From Diphasiastrum complanatum (lineage: Eukaryota; Streptophyta; Lycopodiopsida; Lycopodiales; Lycopodiaceae), in the NCBI GenBank assembly GCA_029204225.1, contig CM055103.1, positions 21,270,709 through 21,334,708 on the forward strand: a DNA stretch of 64,000 nt, written 5' to 3'. Of the stretch, positions 11,624-25,900 are shown one piece after another. Under the pieces are notes generated by a model, which was not told where the DNA came from, searched no databases, and saw only the letters and a program-made list of their open reading frames with translations. The stretch's first letter is position 1, and every line of letters starts with the position of its first letter. The position numbers and the translations under genes are program-made.

Positions 11624-12472
11624 CTAGATGGTTGCAGAGGGGGATGTTAACAACTCCAATGATCTCTTGAGGTAGGCGATTGCCGTTGGAACATCATCAA
11701 AGGCAAGAGCACTAACTGCAAATCTGGATGCTTTATGTGCTTCCACAACTTTTGCTGGAGAGGGCTGATAGTTTGCCTGATAAGCTCCATTTTCTGAAAA
11801 GTCTGCTGGTATAGATGATGCACTTGCGACCTGATGGTGCTGCGAGGTTTCAGGATATCCAGCTGCAGCTTGATTCATAGAAGAAGAGACATATGCACCA
11901 GATGTTGGATAAATTGGGGCAGAAGAAGCATATGCAGATCCATAACATGATGAATTCACAGCTCCAGGCACAGAAGATTGTAAGGAACTTGGATAGTATG
12001 ATGTAGCTGCTGTGGCATAACCTGGCAGATATGATGAAGGCGTGGGTGTGGGTGGTATATTTTGTTGTGAATGATAACTTGAGTTAAGAGGAGCCTGCAT
12101 ATCATGACTGGCAGTGGAAAGATGATGAGAATAAGGACTCTCAGCTGTAGATGGCAGTGCTGAGCTGTCGAGCTGGGAAGACAATGGGTAGACTGAAGGT
12201 CCACATTCTGCTGGATAAGCAGTTGTGTAGAAAGATGGATCTGCTGCAGTTACAACACTTGAGTGATTAGGAAGATAAAGTGATTGGGAAGGAGCTTGGG
12301 GAAGATCAAGACTGTCATATGATGAGCTACGTGCAAGTGGGGAAGCTTCTGTGACAGATGTCCCAGGTCCCATATCTGCCTTCATGGAGACTGACCTTGT
12401 TATCCTATCAGAGCTGCTATCAGAATGTAAGACTTCAGCTCCAATGCTTGTGTCACCTTTTTGAGGAGAACT
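11624..12472 (-). CDS. LIP5: LIP5 exon 6 (linker and VSL domain)
   Basis: The largest exon, 282 codons plus TAG. It starts after CTGCAG (SSPQKGDTSIGAEVL...). A low-complexity Ser/Tyr/Pro/Ala linker with many SSY, YP and PSS pairs leads to the conserved C-terminus (FAVSALAFDDVPTAIAYLKR, then SLELL). The linker of plant LIP5 is known to be divergent and phosphorylated; the Ser-Pro dipeptides here would fit that, which is inference. Confidence 0.9.
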   Translation of the reverse strand, partial: SSPQKGDTSIGAEVLHSDSSSDRITRSVSMKADMGPGTSVTEASPLARSSSYDSLDLPQAPSQSLYLPNHSSVVTAADPSFYTTAYPAECGPSVYPLSSQLDSSALPSTAESPYSHHLSTASHDMQAPLNSSYHSQQNIPPTPTPSSYLPGYATAATSYYPSSLQSSVPGAVNSSCYGSAYASSAPIYPTSGAYVSSSMNQAAAGYPETSQHHQVASASSIPADFSENGAYQANYQPSPAKVVEAHKASRFAVSALAFDDVPTAIAYLKRSLELLTSPSATI

Positions 12473-13860
12473 CTGCAGTCGTATGAATTTGAAACAAACA
12501 CGTTGGTGCTAATGATACTCAAATGGATGTGAAGTTGACAATACTCAAATGAATGAAGACGTCAACCTTTAAAGTTTACACCAAGATAAGGGCACCATTC
12601 ATACAAGTTCAGAAGTAAATATGTATTAGAAAAAGGATGATCGAGGTTTCAAATGGATGAAGTACTTCACAAAGCAAGGACCTGACAGATATCTCCCTAT
12701 AAATCTCCTTAAGTTATCAAACAAAGCCTCCCGAAAAGACTGTTGATAAAGAGCTTAAAGTTCTTACATTTTATAGATGTAAGGAATACAATAGTAAGAG
12801 CAAATGTAAGGGTATGTAACTCAGTACTTTCTTTGTTCATTGAAACTTCTGAGTAAACTCTCTCTTTCTGACAAAAAAGCTTCTGGTTAGTGTTTCTGCC
12901 TGTTTACAATCGGGTTCTGAATTGTATGGACTATAATTCCATCCGATTCAGAATTGGACTATAAAACAATTGCTTCATACAATTACTGATCACTATAGTG
13001 TCAAGAGAAAGATGGAACCTGTGACACATGAAAATTCAAAACTCAATAGAACACAACCGGAATAACAATTGCCTTGAACTTCAAAGAGTATGACCCACAG
13101 ATTCTAGTATAAATTTATAAAAATGCCATTAATTGAAAAGAGCAAATTACATGCAACGAAAAGTTGTTGTGATGCATGCAACAAAAGATACCTACATCTC
13201 CTCACATCACATTCATCCATAGATGGCAGCAAACAAATCTGCACTGGATTGCAAACACATTTGCAAACTCAATGCAAGCTTTAACGTTCATGGTAGAAAG
13301 TTTTAACAATTGACATATTTACTTTGGAGTCCGAGGCATGTTATCTCAGCCTTGTGTAAAATAGGGTTTATGGCCATCAAAAGTATTTGAGAGCCTTTTG
13401 AACATTTAGAACTTGCAAACTTGTTTGAAAAACTCTTTTAGACCGAAATGGTCAGAAGACATATTCATTATCTACGTGAGCGAGATAACAGAATTGAAAG
13501 CACTTACTTAATCTTCTTGCCAGATACTGGAATCCAAGATTGAGTAAAGATAGTCTGCTGCCTGGTATTCACAAAGGCACTTCCAAACTCCTAGCACTTT
13601 CTCCTTGTTTGGCCAACTCTCTCCACTAAACCATCATTTTGCTCGTGCATCCATAGCCTCAGTGCTCCTAATTGGGGCAACAAAGGTAATTGTGAAGACC
13701 TCTTCTGGCTCCTCCTTTGATCTTTCCTCTGGTTTTCCCATGCTCAGCTGAGTCATTGTAACCACCCTAGTGCTATGGTAGTTCATTTTTTTTGTGTTAT
13801 GTGAATATAGCTAGGAAGGCTTGTATCTGACTAGGGATTTAAATATATCAAAAGTGTAAA

Positions 13861-13923
<63 letters not shown>

Positions 13924-16900
13924 CTAACATGCTTGCTCTGTGGGAATATTTACCTTGCTCAAATTCTTGGTTTGTGAGCGTATAAGTTTGGAGTTTTGAA
14001 AAGTTGAGGGGATTTAACATTTTGGAAGGAATAAGGTTTGCCATAGGGACCACATTAAAGCACCTTTGTGAGAGCTTGGAAATCAATCAAGACACCCAAA
14101 TTGCTTGGAGCTAACTCTAAAATTTGATCACATGCGATTGAGAAGTTGAGGGGTGCTGAATATCTAAGGGGTTGGATTTGCCATAGTGGCATTTAAGAGT
14201 GGGTATGCAAGTCAACTAGGGCACATGAAATGCTTGGAGCTGATTTCATCAGTCCAGGTCCACGGTCCCGTGGTCACAACTTCCCCCCTTATTCAAGTTC
14301 TGTCCTCAGAACTTAAAACTGGGGAAGTTCCTCCTTAAGCTTCCTTCATGTTCCCAGGAATCATCATCGTCTGTGCGTCCCTTCCATCGAACCAGATGCT
14401 CGGTAACTATACAATTCCTCAATCGTTTAGTTTTTGTATCCAAGATCTTTTATTCATCCAACAGGTCCAATTGGTCTCCAGAACCAAGATGCTCACCTTC
14501 ACATAGACTCTTCTTGAGTCGGCTTACGTGAAAAACCGGGTGCACTTGAGTTCCTTCTAGGAGGTCCAACTGGTAAGCTAAGGATTCGATCTTTTTCAAG
14601 ATCTGATACGGTCCTCTATACCTAGGGGACAATTTATAATGCTTGCCGGTACGCATTACAGTAGAATCCTTCGGGATTCTCAAATATACCCAATCCCCTA
14701 CTTGAAAGTCTCGCGGTGATCTTTTAAGATTTGCATAATGTCGGTTCCTATCCTGGGCACACTGGACATTTTCACGTGCAATGCGTAGCATTTCCTGCAT
14801 ATCATGTAGGAAATCCGCTACCTTCTGAAACTTGATCGTCCGAGTCTCTACTGCCATGGCTAGAGGAAAAGCGGAGAGCAACGGTGTCAAAACTGTAAAA
14901 AACTGACAAGTAAAGCTCAAAAGACCAAGAAAATGGGCTAACTTGAGCTTAGGGAGCACAAACAAGCAACTTAGAAAAGTGGGGTGAAGGAATGAAAACG
15001 AACACCTCTTTAACCCCCTCCTCTAAGCTCCTCCCCTTCCTCCATGCAAAAAGGACAAGTGGGGCCCAAGAAAGCCCCATTTGTCCCTTCTAGGGCTTCT
15101 TTTCCATGTGGGGACCAAAAGGTGCCACATGGCCCATGGACTCCAGAAGGATATTAAATCAATTTTTGGTTCCTCTCCCACCACCCACCTCCTACGTACC
15201 ACAACTCTTCTCCAAGAACTTGGAGATTTGCAGGTACAGAGAGAGAGAGGGAGGAGCAGTACCAACTGCAAGGACAAACAAGCGAGGACGTGCTTGTTTC
15301 AACCTTTCAACCAAAATTTAAATCCAAATTCTTTAAGGTTTCATAACTTTAAGTTTCTTGTAGATTTTCAACTTAAAGTTTAGTATAACAATCACCAAGC
15401 TTGGGCTTGAGAAAACTTTGCAAAAAGGGATTGTGTGGGGCCGTGGGGATGCGTACCTCCTCCCCTCCCCAACATCACATCATAAAGGAAAGGAAGGGAG
15501 GAGGCAAATGATACCCCCCGCCCCCCCCCTTTACTTCCTGCTTAGGCTCCACACTGCAGCAGCGTACGGCTGCTGCAGCATAGCTTCAATACCCTACACT
15601 GGACTGCACGCCAGGCACAGTGCGCAGCGCAGATCCACAAAAAGAAATTTGTGTACCAAAGGTTCAGCCAACAGCCCTAAACAGCAGGTTCCAAAAACAA
15701 AAACATTTCTTATAAACTTAAGCCAAAGTTTACAAAGAAATCATTTCTTTGAACTTAATGTTTATAAAGAAACTCTTAACAGTTTTTAAAGACCATCTTA
15801 ACTAAAGAACCAAGAAAACTTAAAATCAAAAAGTTTTAAAGGTTCAAAAGAAAAGAAAGACTATTGCCAGGAATATTAGTTCCCTTCTCAGCAACAAACT
15901 CAACTTTTTCAAGAATAACTTGAAACTTATGTGAAGCTCCGGAGTCGGTCATGAAATCCGACCTCCTCCCCGCAATCTTTCCCAAAAGAGGTAATAATTT
16001 TGCACCAATCCCGAGGGTTGACCCATGGAAGCTCCTTTCCATATTTGTGTGTCGTCCACACACAAACGCAATCTCTTATCTCGACTCCCAACTAGATCAA
16101 ATCACCTAAATCAAACCAAGTAATCATGGGTTATTCAGGTCCAAGCAAGCCCATTACAAACAAACATACAAACCAAAGCTAACATAGAGGATCCCTCTCC
16201 CATCACATCCCCATTGAGACTGGACGTAGGACCTTTGCCTAGCATCCCAAACCAATCTCCAATTTTCTATTCTAATTTTGTAGCAAAGGACGGCCATCAG
16301 ACCTACCTTTTGCAAAGAATGTCATATAATTAAGCTACAACTTCAGCTATATGTAATATCTTTGCAAATACTTGAGTTCGAGGACTAAAGCTCAGATTTT
16401 AAGCTTAGTTGTACATTTAAAAAGAATCAACTACAAAGCAGGGTGCATTGATACGATGATAGAAGTTAATTTGCTAGAATTAAAACATATGAGTGACAAA
16501 ATCTATAACTTAAACTATATAGTGCTGACCTCCATATCCCATATCATGCCTTCAGTCGCTGACAAATCCTGATCGCCAACTGGGGGTCCAGGTTGAGGTT
16601 TACGACCCTCACTTAATGCTTTACGTATATCAGCTGCCTTCCATTCAGAATATTTTTGTTTTTGCTCGATCTGGAGTTTGAAAAATAGCATTATCTTAGA
16701 ATCACTTGAAGGACCCAGGGAATGCCAGTGTGATAAGCATTATGTTATTAGTGGAAAGTAGTATAAATGTTTCAATAAAAGGTTTTTCATCCTGACTCTT
16801 TCATACAAGTACTACAAATACCACTGACCTAAAAGCTGCATCCTCATGCTAATATTTAGAAAATAAAAAACAAGTCTATCTTACATCAGGTTGCATCTCT

Positions 16901-19900
16901 CCAAACTGATGAAGCACCTCAAAAAATAGGCTGGCAGCATAAAAGGTTTTTGCTGTAATCCTGGCTTTTGAATAATAACAGCAAGTTTTCAATAAGGAAC
17001 CAGAAAATTGAATTGATGAAACCACATCTATTCTTCATTTAGGCCATGCATGATGCCATCCTTATCTCAAACATGGAAATCACAGTACTTGAGCTCAATG
17101 TAACATAAAAAGAAAAATTTCCTCTACATGTAAGTCTCAATGACAAGCTTAAAACTGTTGCTTCTCCATAATATTGTGACTAATGCAGTGTTAATGTACA
17201 GCCATTTAAATTTGCAATAGATGGCACGTCACTTAGTAAGAGAGATTAACAACAAACACAAAGAGATCCACGAGTCTCCAATAGGTGAGAGTATGTCTTT
17301 CCATTATGATGCGTAACCATGATACATAGGGAATAGAGGTGGTGTTCCGATGAAGAATCATACCCCTTGACAACTAGTCCAATAGATCTCACTTAGTTTT
17401 ACACTTGACCAGACAGGACCAGACTTGAATAATAACCTAAATTTCAGGGCTCTGGGGGACATTGATACATTCTTACAACGAGTCACTGTTTGATAAATGG
17501 TAACAATGATGAGGCATCATAAGACATTATATAAGGTGACTAACAATTGCAATTAGACAAGGTATATCACAAGTGAAGATGTGGCCCAATAGTCGACGGC
17601 TCCTGCTTCGTCTTTACAAATGTTGTCATGGATGTGAAGATCATATCTCTAACATTCCCCCTTAACTAAACATCCATGGATTGCAAAAACTTTCTAGTCA
17701 ATCAAATCTCGAGGTGCATGGAGACACCTGACAGACCATGAAAGTCTCAGATACCTTTGCAATCAGCCCGAGCTTAGAGGTCGGAAAGCTTGTTGGGCTG
17801 AGTTAATGCAAGAGTTTGATATGTCTATCAGATATAGACGAGGGAAATTCAACACAATAGCAGATGCACTTAGTAGAATGCCTATGATAAACGAGCTGAG
17901 TTTTACTCAGATTCGTAGTGAGTTACTCGAGTCCTTGAGAGGGAAGTGCCAGCATGATGCATTCTTCTCTACTATCTGGAACTCAGTCCAGAGCAGACAG
18001 TTACAAACTCTAGAACCAGTTCCCGGGGCTGGTGCCAGTTCATCCGAGAATACGGCAGCTTCCGTTGAGGATGATCCGAGTATACGTCAGATGACGTTGA
18101 GGATTCTGAGTTGGTATTACCCAAGGAAACCCCAGTGGTTGAGGGTCAGTTGACTCGAGGATTCAAATGGAAACAATATTCCATTCAAGATGAGTACTTG
18201 CTCTATAGAGATAGAGTATGTGTCCCAAATTCAGAGGATTATAGGCAGCAGGTCCTATATTAGTGTCATGACAGTCCTAGTGTGGGGCACCCAGGCATTC
18301 CAAAGACCTATGAGCTCCTTCGTAGGCAATTTTTCTGGCCCAGTATGAAAAAGGACGTCCAGCAATATGTAACTAGTTGCCAAATATGTCAGGTAAATAA
18401 AGCAGAGCGTTTAAAGGCAGGAGGGTTGTTACAGCCCTTAGATATACCAGCTGGTAAATGGGAGAGTATCTCCATGAATTTTATGGTAGGCCTGCCTAAA
18501 ACCCAAAAGGGTAATGACGCTATATGGGTCACAGTTGATCGTCTGACCAAAATGGCTCACTTTATTCCGACCAAAACAACCATTAAAGATCCAGAGTTAG
18601 CGAGGTTGTTTGTAAATGGGCTATTTAAATTGTATGGTCTACCTTCCGGCATAGTCAGCGACCGGGACAGTAAGTTTAATGGAAATTTTTGGAAGGCAAT
18701 ATTCCATCATCTCCATACTAAACTTAACATGAGTACTACCGACCATCCACAGACGGACGGTCAAACAAAAAGAGTAAATCAGGTGCTGGAAGATATGCTT
18801 CGTGCATACGTCAGTAAAAAGCAGACTAATTGGGAGGAGTATCTCTCGATATTAGAGTTTGCTTATAACAGTACCAAACACTTAGCTACGGGATACAGCC
18901 CATTTATGCTGATGTATGGTTTTCAGCCATGCTCACCCACAGCTGTAGGGTTTAAACAAGAAAAAGTTGAAGCAGCTAGAAACTTTTTAGAAGACCTAAA
19001 CCAGATGATAGAACATGCTAAGCGTAGGTAGTCCCAGGATCGAGCCAGGCATTATGCATATCCACACAGACGGGATGCGCAGTTCTCTGCTGGTGAGAAA
19101 GTCTACTTGAGAGTTCCAGTTGACTCTAAAACCCTCAAATCAGGAGTGTGTGCTAAGTTGTCTCCTAGGTATTGTGGTCCTTTTACCATCAATAGGAGAC
19201 TAGGCGAGGTCACCTATGAACTAGAACTCCCACACAGTAGTAAGGTTTTTCCGGTTTTTCATGTAAGTCAGTTACGAAAAGCCTTAGCCAGATCAAAAAA
19301 TCTGGTAGGGGACAGTGTTCTAGTTCTCCCATTGGATTCTCAGCAACCTCCACATGAACCAGAGGAGATTCTTGATAGTAGAGAGACGCAGACTCGTCAT
19401 ACTCTATACCGAGAATATCTGGTTAAGTAGAATGATCAGCCTGTTGAGAATGCCACTTGGGAAAGAGGCAGCGTCCTTCGCAAGATTTTTCCAGACTTTG
19501 TCTTAGAGGACCAAGATGGTTCTTAAGGGGGAGGGAGTGTTACGAGCACGTAACCAGTGCCGAACCCTAGGGAACACAGGAGGTCAGATACCACAGTCAG
19601 GGTCGTGTCCAGTGTACACGACCAACAGGGCAAGACAGTGTGAGTAGTGTGCCCCAGCACGATCCATAGCCATGGTGGGCCTAACACAGCCTAGGGACCC
19701 TGTCAGCAGGATAGGGCCCCACGTTGGGTCCTGACGTGGAGTACAAAACTAAGTCTGATACATATCTTTGTACTAAAAAGTAGAAAAGGAGCTCAAATAA
19801 CATGAAATCAAGTCCAGCCCCAGAACTCAGCCGAAGCTGTAAAGTAGGACATAATCAAACTCATGGAATGCTCTGAACGTGATGAGTGATGCAACCGCTG

Positions 19901-22900
19901 CCTGGACTTGTGGGTACCATGTCTCGTACTATGTCTCGGTCTGTGGGCAGTATGTCTCGATCTGCTAGAGATATGACTCAGTCTAATGCATTGATGTCTA
20001 TCCCGATGTCTATCTCTAACCGATATATCTCTCATCCTCTGATCTGGCATCTCTCTCCTCTATAGGTCTCGACTCTCTGTCGGCGTCTAGAGAAGAAATC
20101 TGTGATAGTAGTATGGGTATCCATACTAATCTGGTCACTAGATAAGGCCCGTCTCATAATCATCATCTCTCGTATCATCAATGCTACACAGCGAGGACCC
20201 TCGTATGTGATCAGAGCCTGAAGTGATCTGGTGGAATCCCAATATAAACAGTAGTATCGTCCTCTAATCTCATAATAGATTGGACATTGAAAAATGAAAT
20301 GATCCTCATCCTCAACCTCTCCAAGTGAACAAAATTGACATACGCGGTATTCCCTGGGTATGCCCTAAAAACGGCCCATCTCAATATGTAGCTGATGTGA
20401 TGAGACCCTGAACTGTCCCAGAACAAATCTCAATCCATGTGACAAAACCCCATCCAGGTAACTAGGGCGAATAGGACAACTTGTACAGTCTGTCTCCATG
20501 ACGATGGATCTATAGTAAAGGGGTTTCACCCCAAGTTGTCCATCCCAAACCCTATGGATACAAGATCCGTAAATAAACTGGCGGATATAGCGAAGTGTGC
20601 CCTCCACATTTGACAATAAAGAAATACCAATGGAGTCCAATAGCCGGCCAGCCTGAGAATACCATGAGAAATGAGATCCCTAGCTGTGGAGTAATCGCGA
20701 AGAGGTAAGAGCTGCATAAGAATATCTAGACTCTCTACTATCCATCTGCATCAGTCTCTGGAGAAAAATGACAATCCGAAAGATAGCCTCAACCTGTAAT
20801 GGAGGAACTGCGAACTCTGCAAGTATAATCTGATGAGGAACAGCGGGTTTCACCCGAATCATACATGAAAGCATACTCAGCATAGTAATCTGCAAACAAG
20901 ATATATTAGCCCACTCTGAGGAAGTAAGACCTGTACACCAAGTCTCTGCCGCATACATAGCTGTCGATGTGACCATGGTATCAAATAGGAGACACTTACT
21001 CAGAGCATCATGTATGTAACGCCTGAAGAAAAACCTCTCAAGCTGGACCAGAGATGCGTGCCCCTTACCCAATCGAGCAAGAGCTGCCTATCTCATACTG
21101 AAGACTGGGCCCGTGATGAGGACACCCAAATATGTGTAAGAAGAGATGACCTCTAAAGGCTGACCATCCCATAGAAGCTTGACGCTGCATGAATATGCCC
21201 GAGAAATATTGAAGACCATAACTTTGGTCTTTGCAATATTCACTGACAATCCCCAGCATGAGCAAAAGGAGCATAATACATCTAGATGTCTCTATAACCC
21301 CACTCTGGAACATGACATGAGTACAACATCATCGGCATAGAGCAGAATCGAGATCGGTAAGTCGCATAGAGTACATCCCTCACCTTCCTCCTGCACAATC
21401 ATCCGCTCCAACTCGTCGATATAAAGTCCAAACAAGGTAGGGGATAATGAGCATCCCTGCTTCACTCCAATGGTGCTATAAACCTACTAAGATATGGCCC
21501 TCCTCCGAATGGAAACAACCTATCACTCTCTCATGTAGACTCATAATCACCAAGACTGTATCTGAATGGAAGCTGTAACCTTTGGATAAGTAAGCGTCTC
21601 GGAACAAAATTGAAGGCCTTACAGAAATCGACAAAACAGCAGTATACCCGCTCTCGTCTGAACCTAGCCTCCTCAATAATGGATCTCAAGGTGAATATAT
21701 GGTCTGATGTGGAGTAGTGTGATTTATAACCTGCCTGGCCCAAAGCATACAAGCGTCTGATCTCGACTGATTGCCCTCTAAAGAACTGAGTTCGGAGAGA
21801 AATGAATGATCGGAAAGAGTAGTGCGAGTGATGGTGAAGGCAATGATATGGGGAAGAAGAAAGGGTGATCCCATGATGCAGTCTATCACACTTTGGCCAC
21901 CACTGTGAGGATGACAAGTGAAATCACTAGATGAAGGCCATTTGGGAATGCCATTAAAAATAACAAGCTCGTGTGCTTCTCCTAGTTGTAAGAAATATTC
22001 CCCGTAATTTGTGATAGGCCCATCCTCATCTGCAGAGTGTCTCAAGGTACCAAGATCGTCACTATCCGGTCCCCTGATACGTAAAGGATCTTGTTCCAAA
22101 TCATGGAATGGTGTCTAACGTGATCCAGTCCTGGCATTAAAATCACCCACTAATAGATATCTCATCTGTCAGAAAAATCTGATGATGTCGCCAGACAAAT
22201 CCATATATGGAGAACCACCTCTGTCCGAGACAGAAGATGTGTCCGGTGGGAAATAACAAATCGCAATATAGATGTGACCTATAGGCTCCCCTCTAAGTCT
22301 GATCCATAAATATCTGGAATGAATATCTCTATGAACCACCTCTAATCCTCTTTGAATAGCATCCCTGTATAAGCCATGCCACACCACCAAACCACTCCCA
22401 CCTGTTAATTTGATCTCTGCTCCAAAAACTGTCCATTTTCCTCCCGAAGTAGCTTGATCTCATCCTTTAGTGATTTCATCTCTGTTTTTAGCACTTTCAC
22501 TTTGTATGCCAGGAAGTCTTCGAACGCTTTGGAGGGAGTGTAAACTGTAGTAGAAAACAAATTGGGGGCGGAGGGCGAAGGGGGAGCAGTTCAATGAGAC
22601 ACTGCTACTGTCTCAGTTACCGGCCCTACCTGAGGCAGCACTTTATGAGGCTCTACCTGAGGCAGTGCCGCTGCCTCAGGCATCACAGCTACTGCCTCAG
22701 GCAGCGCATCAACTACCTCAGACAGCGCTACTGCCTCGGGCGGCTGTCTGGTGTGTAGGGAGCGGTGGGAGCTGGCTCCCCCCTCTTTCTTTGGGGCCAT
22801 GGCAGCTAGATCAGGGCGATGGAGGCAGCAGCAGGGCGATGACAGCTAAGGAGCAGGCGATGACAGCTAGGGAGTATCTAGCGTTGGAGGAACAGCCATC

Positions 22901-25900
22901 GCTCTAATGGGAGTCAACTGAACTAAAGTACTCATGGTAGGTTGCCTGGATTGTGGCTATAAAAGAAAGTGCTTGGCATCAATTCGAGAGATTTAATCAG
23001 TGGAGGCTACATGGTGCATAAAAGCTTGAAAATCTTGTAGATTAGACAAGACATCTGATTGTTGTGACAAGGGAACCTGGAGTTTCTGTCAAATCCTGAA
23101 TGTTGGTGCAAAGTCCAAAGTTTGGGGGTGAGCATGGATTTGCTCTACAACCCCATATGAGTCCAATGTGCAAACTCGACTGAGCCCTATGCTACAGCAC
23201 ACAATTTGTCTCCTAGGATCTTTTATTTATTAGGGGGTCAGCAAGGCTTAACTTTTCAATAACACCAACGCTCCATGTATATAAATCAAATTGCTGGTTA
23301 GGATCTTTTATATATAGTAAGCTGTAGGAGATCTCACATAATATCTATCCCAAAAACATTCCTACCCATAAGGCTTTGCAGCAATGATTGTTCATGACTG
23401 GGCTGCTCTAGTCTGAGGCCATGATGGATTTGATGAACACCTAGCTCTCAAGAGAGTGAGGAACCAGCATATACACATTCCTTTCCTAGATAAATAGTCT
23501 TCCAATGGAGAGTAAAGGTACGAGGAAGGTAAAGGGAATCCAAAGCATGACTTCCAAACTCATCATCAATCATATCTACATCAAGTTAGATCCTAGAAAT
23601 CCTTGATATAAAGGAAATAGATTGGTAAGCGAACAAATAAATCATAGGATGATAGATTTTTGTGTGTATGTGCGTGCACGAGTGCAACATAAATGAGCAT
23701 TTATAAGAAAATAATGAAAACCTAATTTTAACTAATGACAAGCGAGAACTTTCTGCTCAAACAGAACAAGATGACATCACTCGACAAAGCTTAAAGGAAA
23801 CTTTTTTTTGTTGCATTGATCAACACAAAATTATTGTTCATAAGGAAATTTCAACTCAGAAATGAGACTTACAAGTCTGCATGGCCAGCTCTGTCCTGCT
23901 TATCTGCCTTGGCAAAAACATTGAGTGCAAATCCCTCCACATATAGATGATCGTCGGTACTAAGCTTGACAACCCTTTTATCCTGCAAATTAACACTAAT
24001 GGTCAATCTTACATAGAATACTATTTCAAAACCCAAACAAATATATTTAGTAAAGCTGTGTTGAGCATCTTATCTCATGCTTAAATGTAAGCTTAGATGG
24101 GCTTTTTATCATAATCGTGTACTTTTTTAATTTCATGCATAAAGGCCCTCTCAAAGGCACCTCGGTGTGGACCTGATGGCAAACCTGACTCCCTACAATA
24201 TTCAAGATCCTCGAACCCTTCAGTTGCATACTACTGAAACAGATTCTTGAAACAACTCCAGAAAATTTAGGCACCTGAATTGCCCGAGGCAGATTCAGAA
24301 GTCCGATCCACTGGTTGCAATTTGATCTTAAAATTCATGTGTTAGTTGGTTCAAAATCAGTGAATTTTTATTTGGAATATATTGGCATGGATAGAGGAAT
24401 GTCATTTCAGTGAATGAAACTCATGACATGTGGTGGTTATTGTTGAGAATAAATAAAGCTTGAAACATTGTAAAGTTCTTACTCATGTGTTATAAAAATG
24501 AATGTAATTATGACTAAGTAAACCTTTTTTCAACAAAACTCATGCTTGAATATAAACTCAAATGGAGTCCAGCAATAGACTTGGACCCTTGCTTGCATCA
24601 TGTATCGCATACACCATGTGGTATGTATGAATCCATGCATGCCACTTTCTAGCTATAAATATAGTTGACTGATTATTCAACTCAACTAGAACCTCATACC
24701 TTTGCAAGGCATCCGAACCAAGTAGGTTTGAAGGAACCTCGGTGTGCACAAACTACTAGCGTGTATACAAACAAGCTCACAAATCTTAAGATCAATTGTC
24801 AATGCAATTAATTATTCAGCTCACATAAAGTAATGATCTAAAGAGTGTTATCATAACCATCAACCATGAGTTGTGGTTGGCATGTATCAACAATGCTCTC
24901 AACATTACCCATGCATAGTTGTGATTTCTCCAAAAAAACACTAACAAATAAGAGCAAAAGGCCAACAAAAACAACCCAAGCAAGAGAAAAAACAGGTAAA
25001 GCTGGACGTGGAGTGAAGTAAAATTCAAGAGATGTAACATGATTTGAAGATCCATATGATAGGCACAAAGTTATGATAGTTAAACAAAGTCAAAAGGAAA
25101 TAGAAACAACAAAAAATTCATACCCGTGATAATTGATGCAATGTCATTATGACACTAAGAAATAGGCACTTAAAAATCAATACCTTCTCTAGCTGATTCA
25201 TTAAAGAAACAAGCAGCGCATTTGTTGCCTTTGTGCGTTCCTTTGCAGGTATCTTCAATCCTTTTTCCATGGCATACAGTCGACCTACAAAAAAGCGATG
25301 GATCCAGATATCATTCTAAACTTAGTTCCAATTTAACTAAAAGTATGAACTCCTCGATGTACAATAGCAAAATAATGAGACAATTATTATGCAAAAAACA
25401 AGCGGTGTATCAAGCGGCGAGACAAAATTGGAAGAGAAACATCACAGAGAAGACTTTATGATCTCCACTGTGCACACTGCACTAGTGTGAATACAACATT
25501 GACATTGTTCAGAATACAAAAATATGTATAAAATGTTTTGTTTGAATACATGAAAGAATAACACTAGAGATTAAACTAGAGAGTTTCAACTTTCACATTC
25601 TGGCGAATAAATTAGCTTCCATAACTACCAAAACATCAATTGTATGATTGAGGTAACTAGTATACGTGATTCAAAAAGGTTGAACAAACAACGTAGGAGT
25701 CTCAAAATGAAAAAAACTTCTTCGAGTATATTGAAAAGCTTCTAGAACTCATATATGAAAATTTAGGTGGAAAAGCAACTTGAAGAATGGCCTTGTGAAG
25801 CTTAAAGTAATCGTAGACCATCGCCAAAAAACATGATTGTAATCTTGCAAGATTACCACAGAAAGGCTCAGATTTATAGCTGATTTTGAAATTTTAAGGG

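Larger units (their letters stand above)
19800..22800 (-). pseudogene. LINE-type non-LTR retrotransposon in LIP5 intron 4
   Basis: Read on the - strand. 22390-22169: part of an APE-type endonuclease (RYLWIRLRGEPIGHIYIAIC). 22099-21686: endonuclease C-terminus (GQSVIDCIMGSP, TTLSDHSFLSEL). About 21715-21600: RT fingers (CCFVDFCKAFNFVPRRLL, where the usual catalytic-strand FDxV Asp is Asn). About 21350-21300: palm box ILLYADDVVLMS. About 21070-20690: the thumb/connection segment. About 20345-20280: a C-terminal zinc-like motif CQFCSLGEVEDEDHFIFQC, typical of plant LINEs. Many stops and frameshifts, and the endonuclease N-terminus is missing. It is transcribed in the same direction as LIP5. No poly-A tail was found near 19.8 kb. 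Confidence 0.85.

Noticed and set aside
22665-22907. + strand ORF with LPQA repeats
   Set aside because: It is the antisense reading of the TGCCTCAGGCAG minisatellite in the LINE leader.
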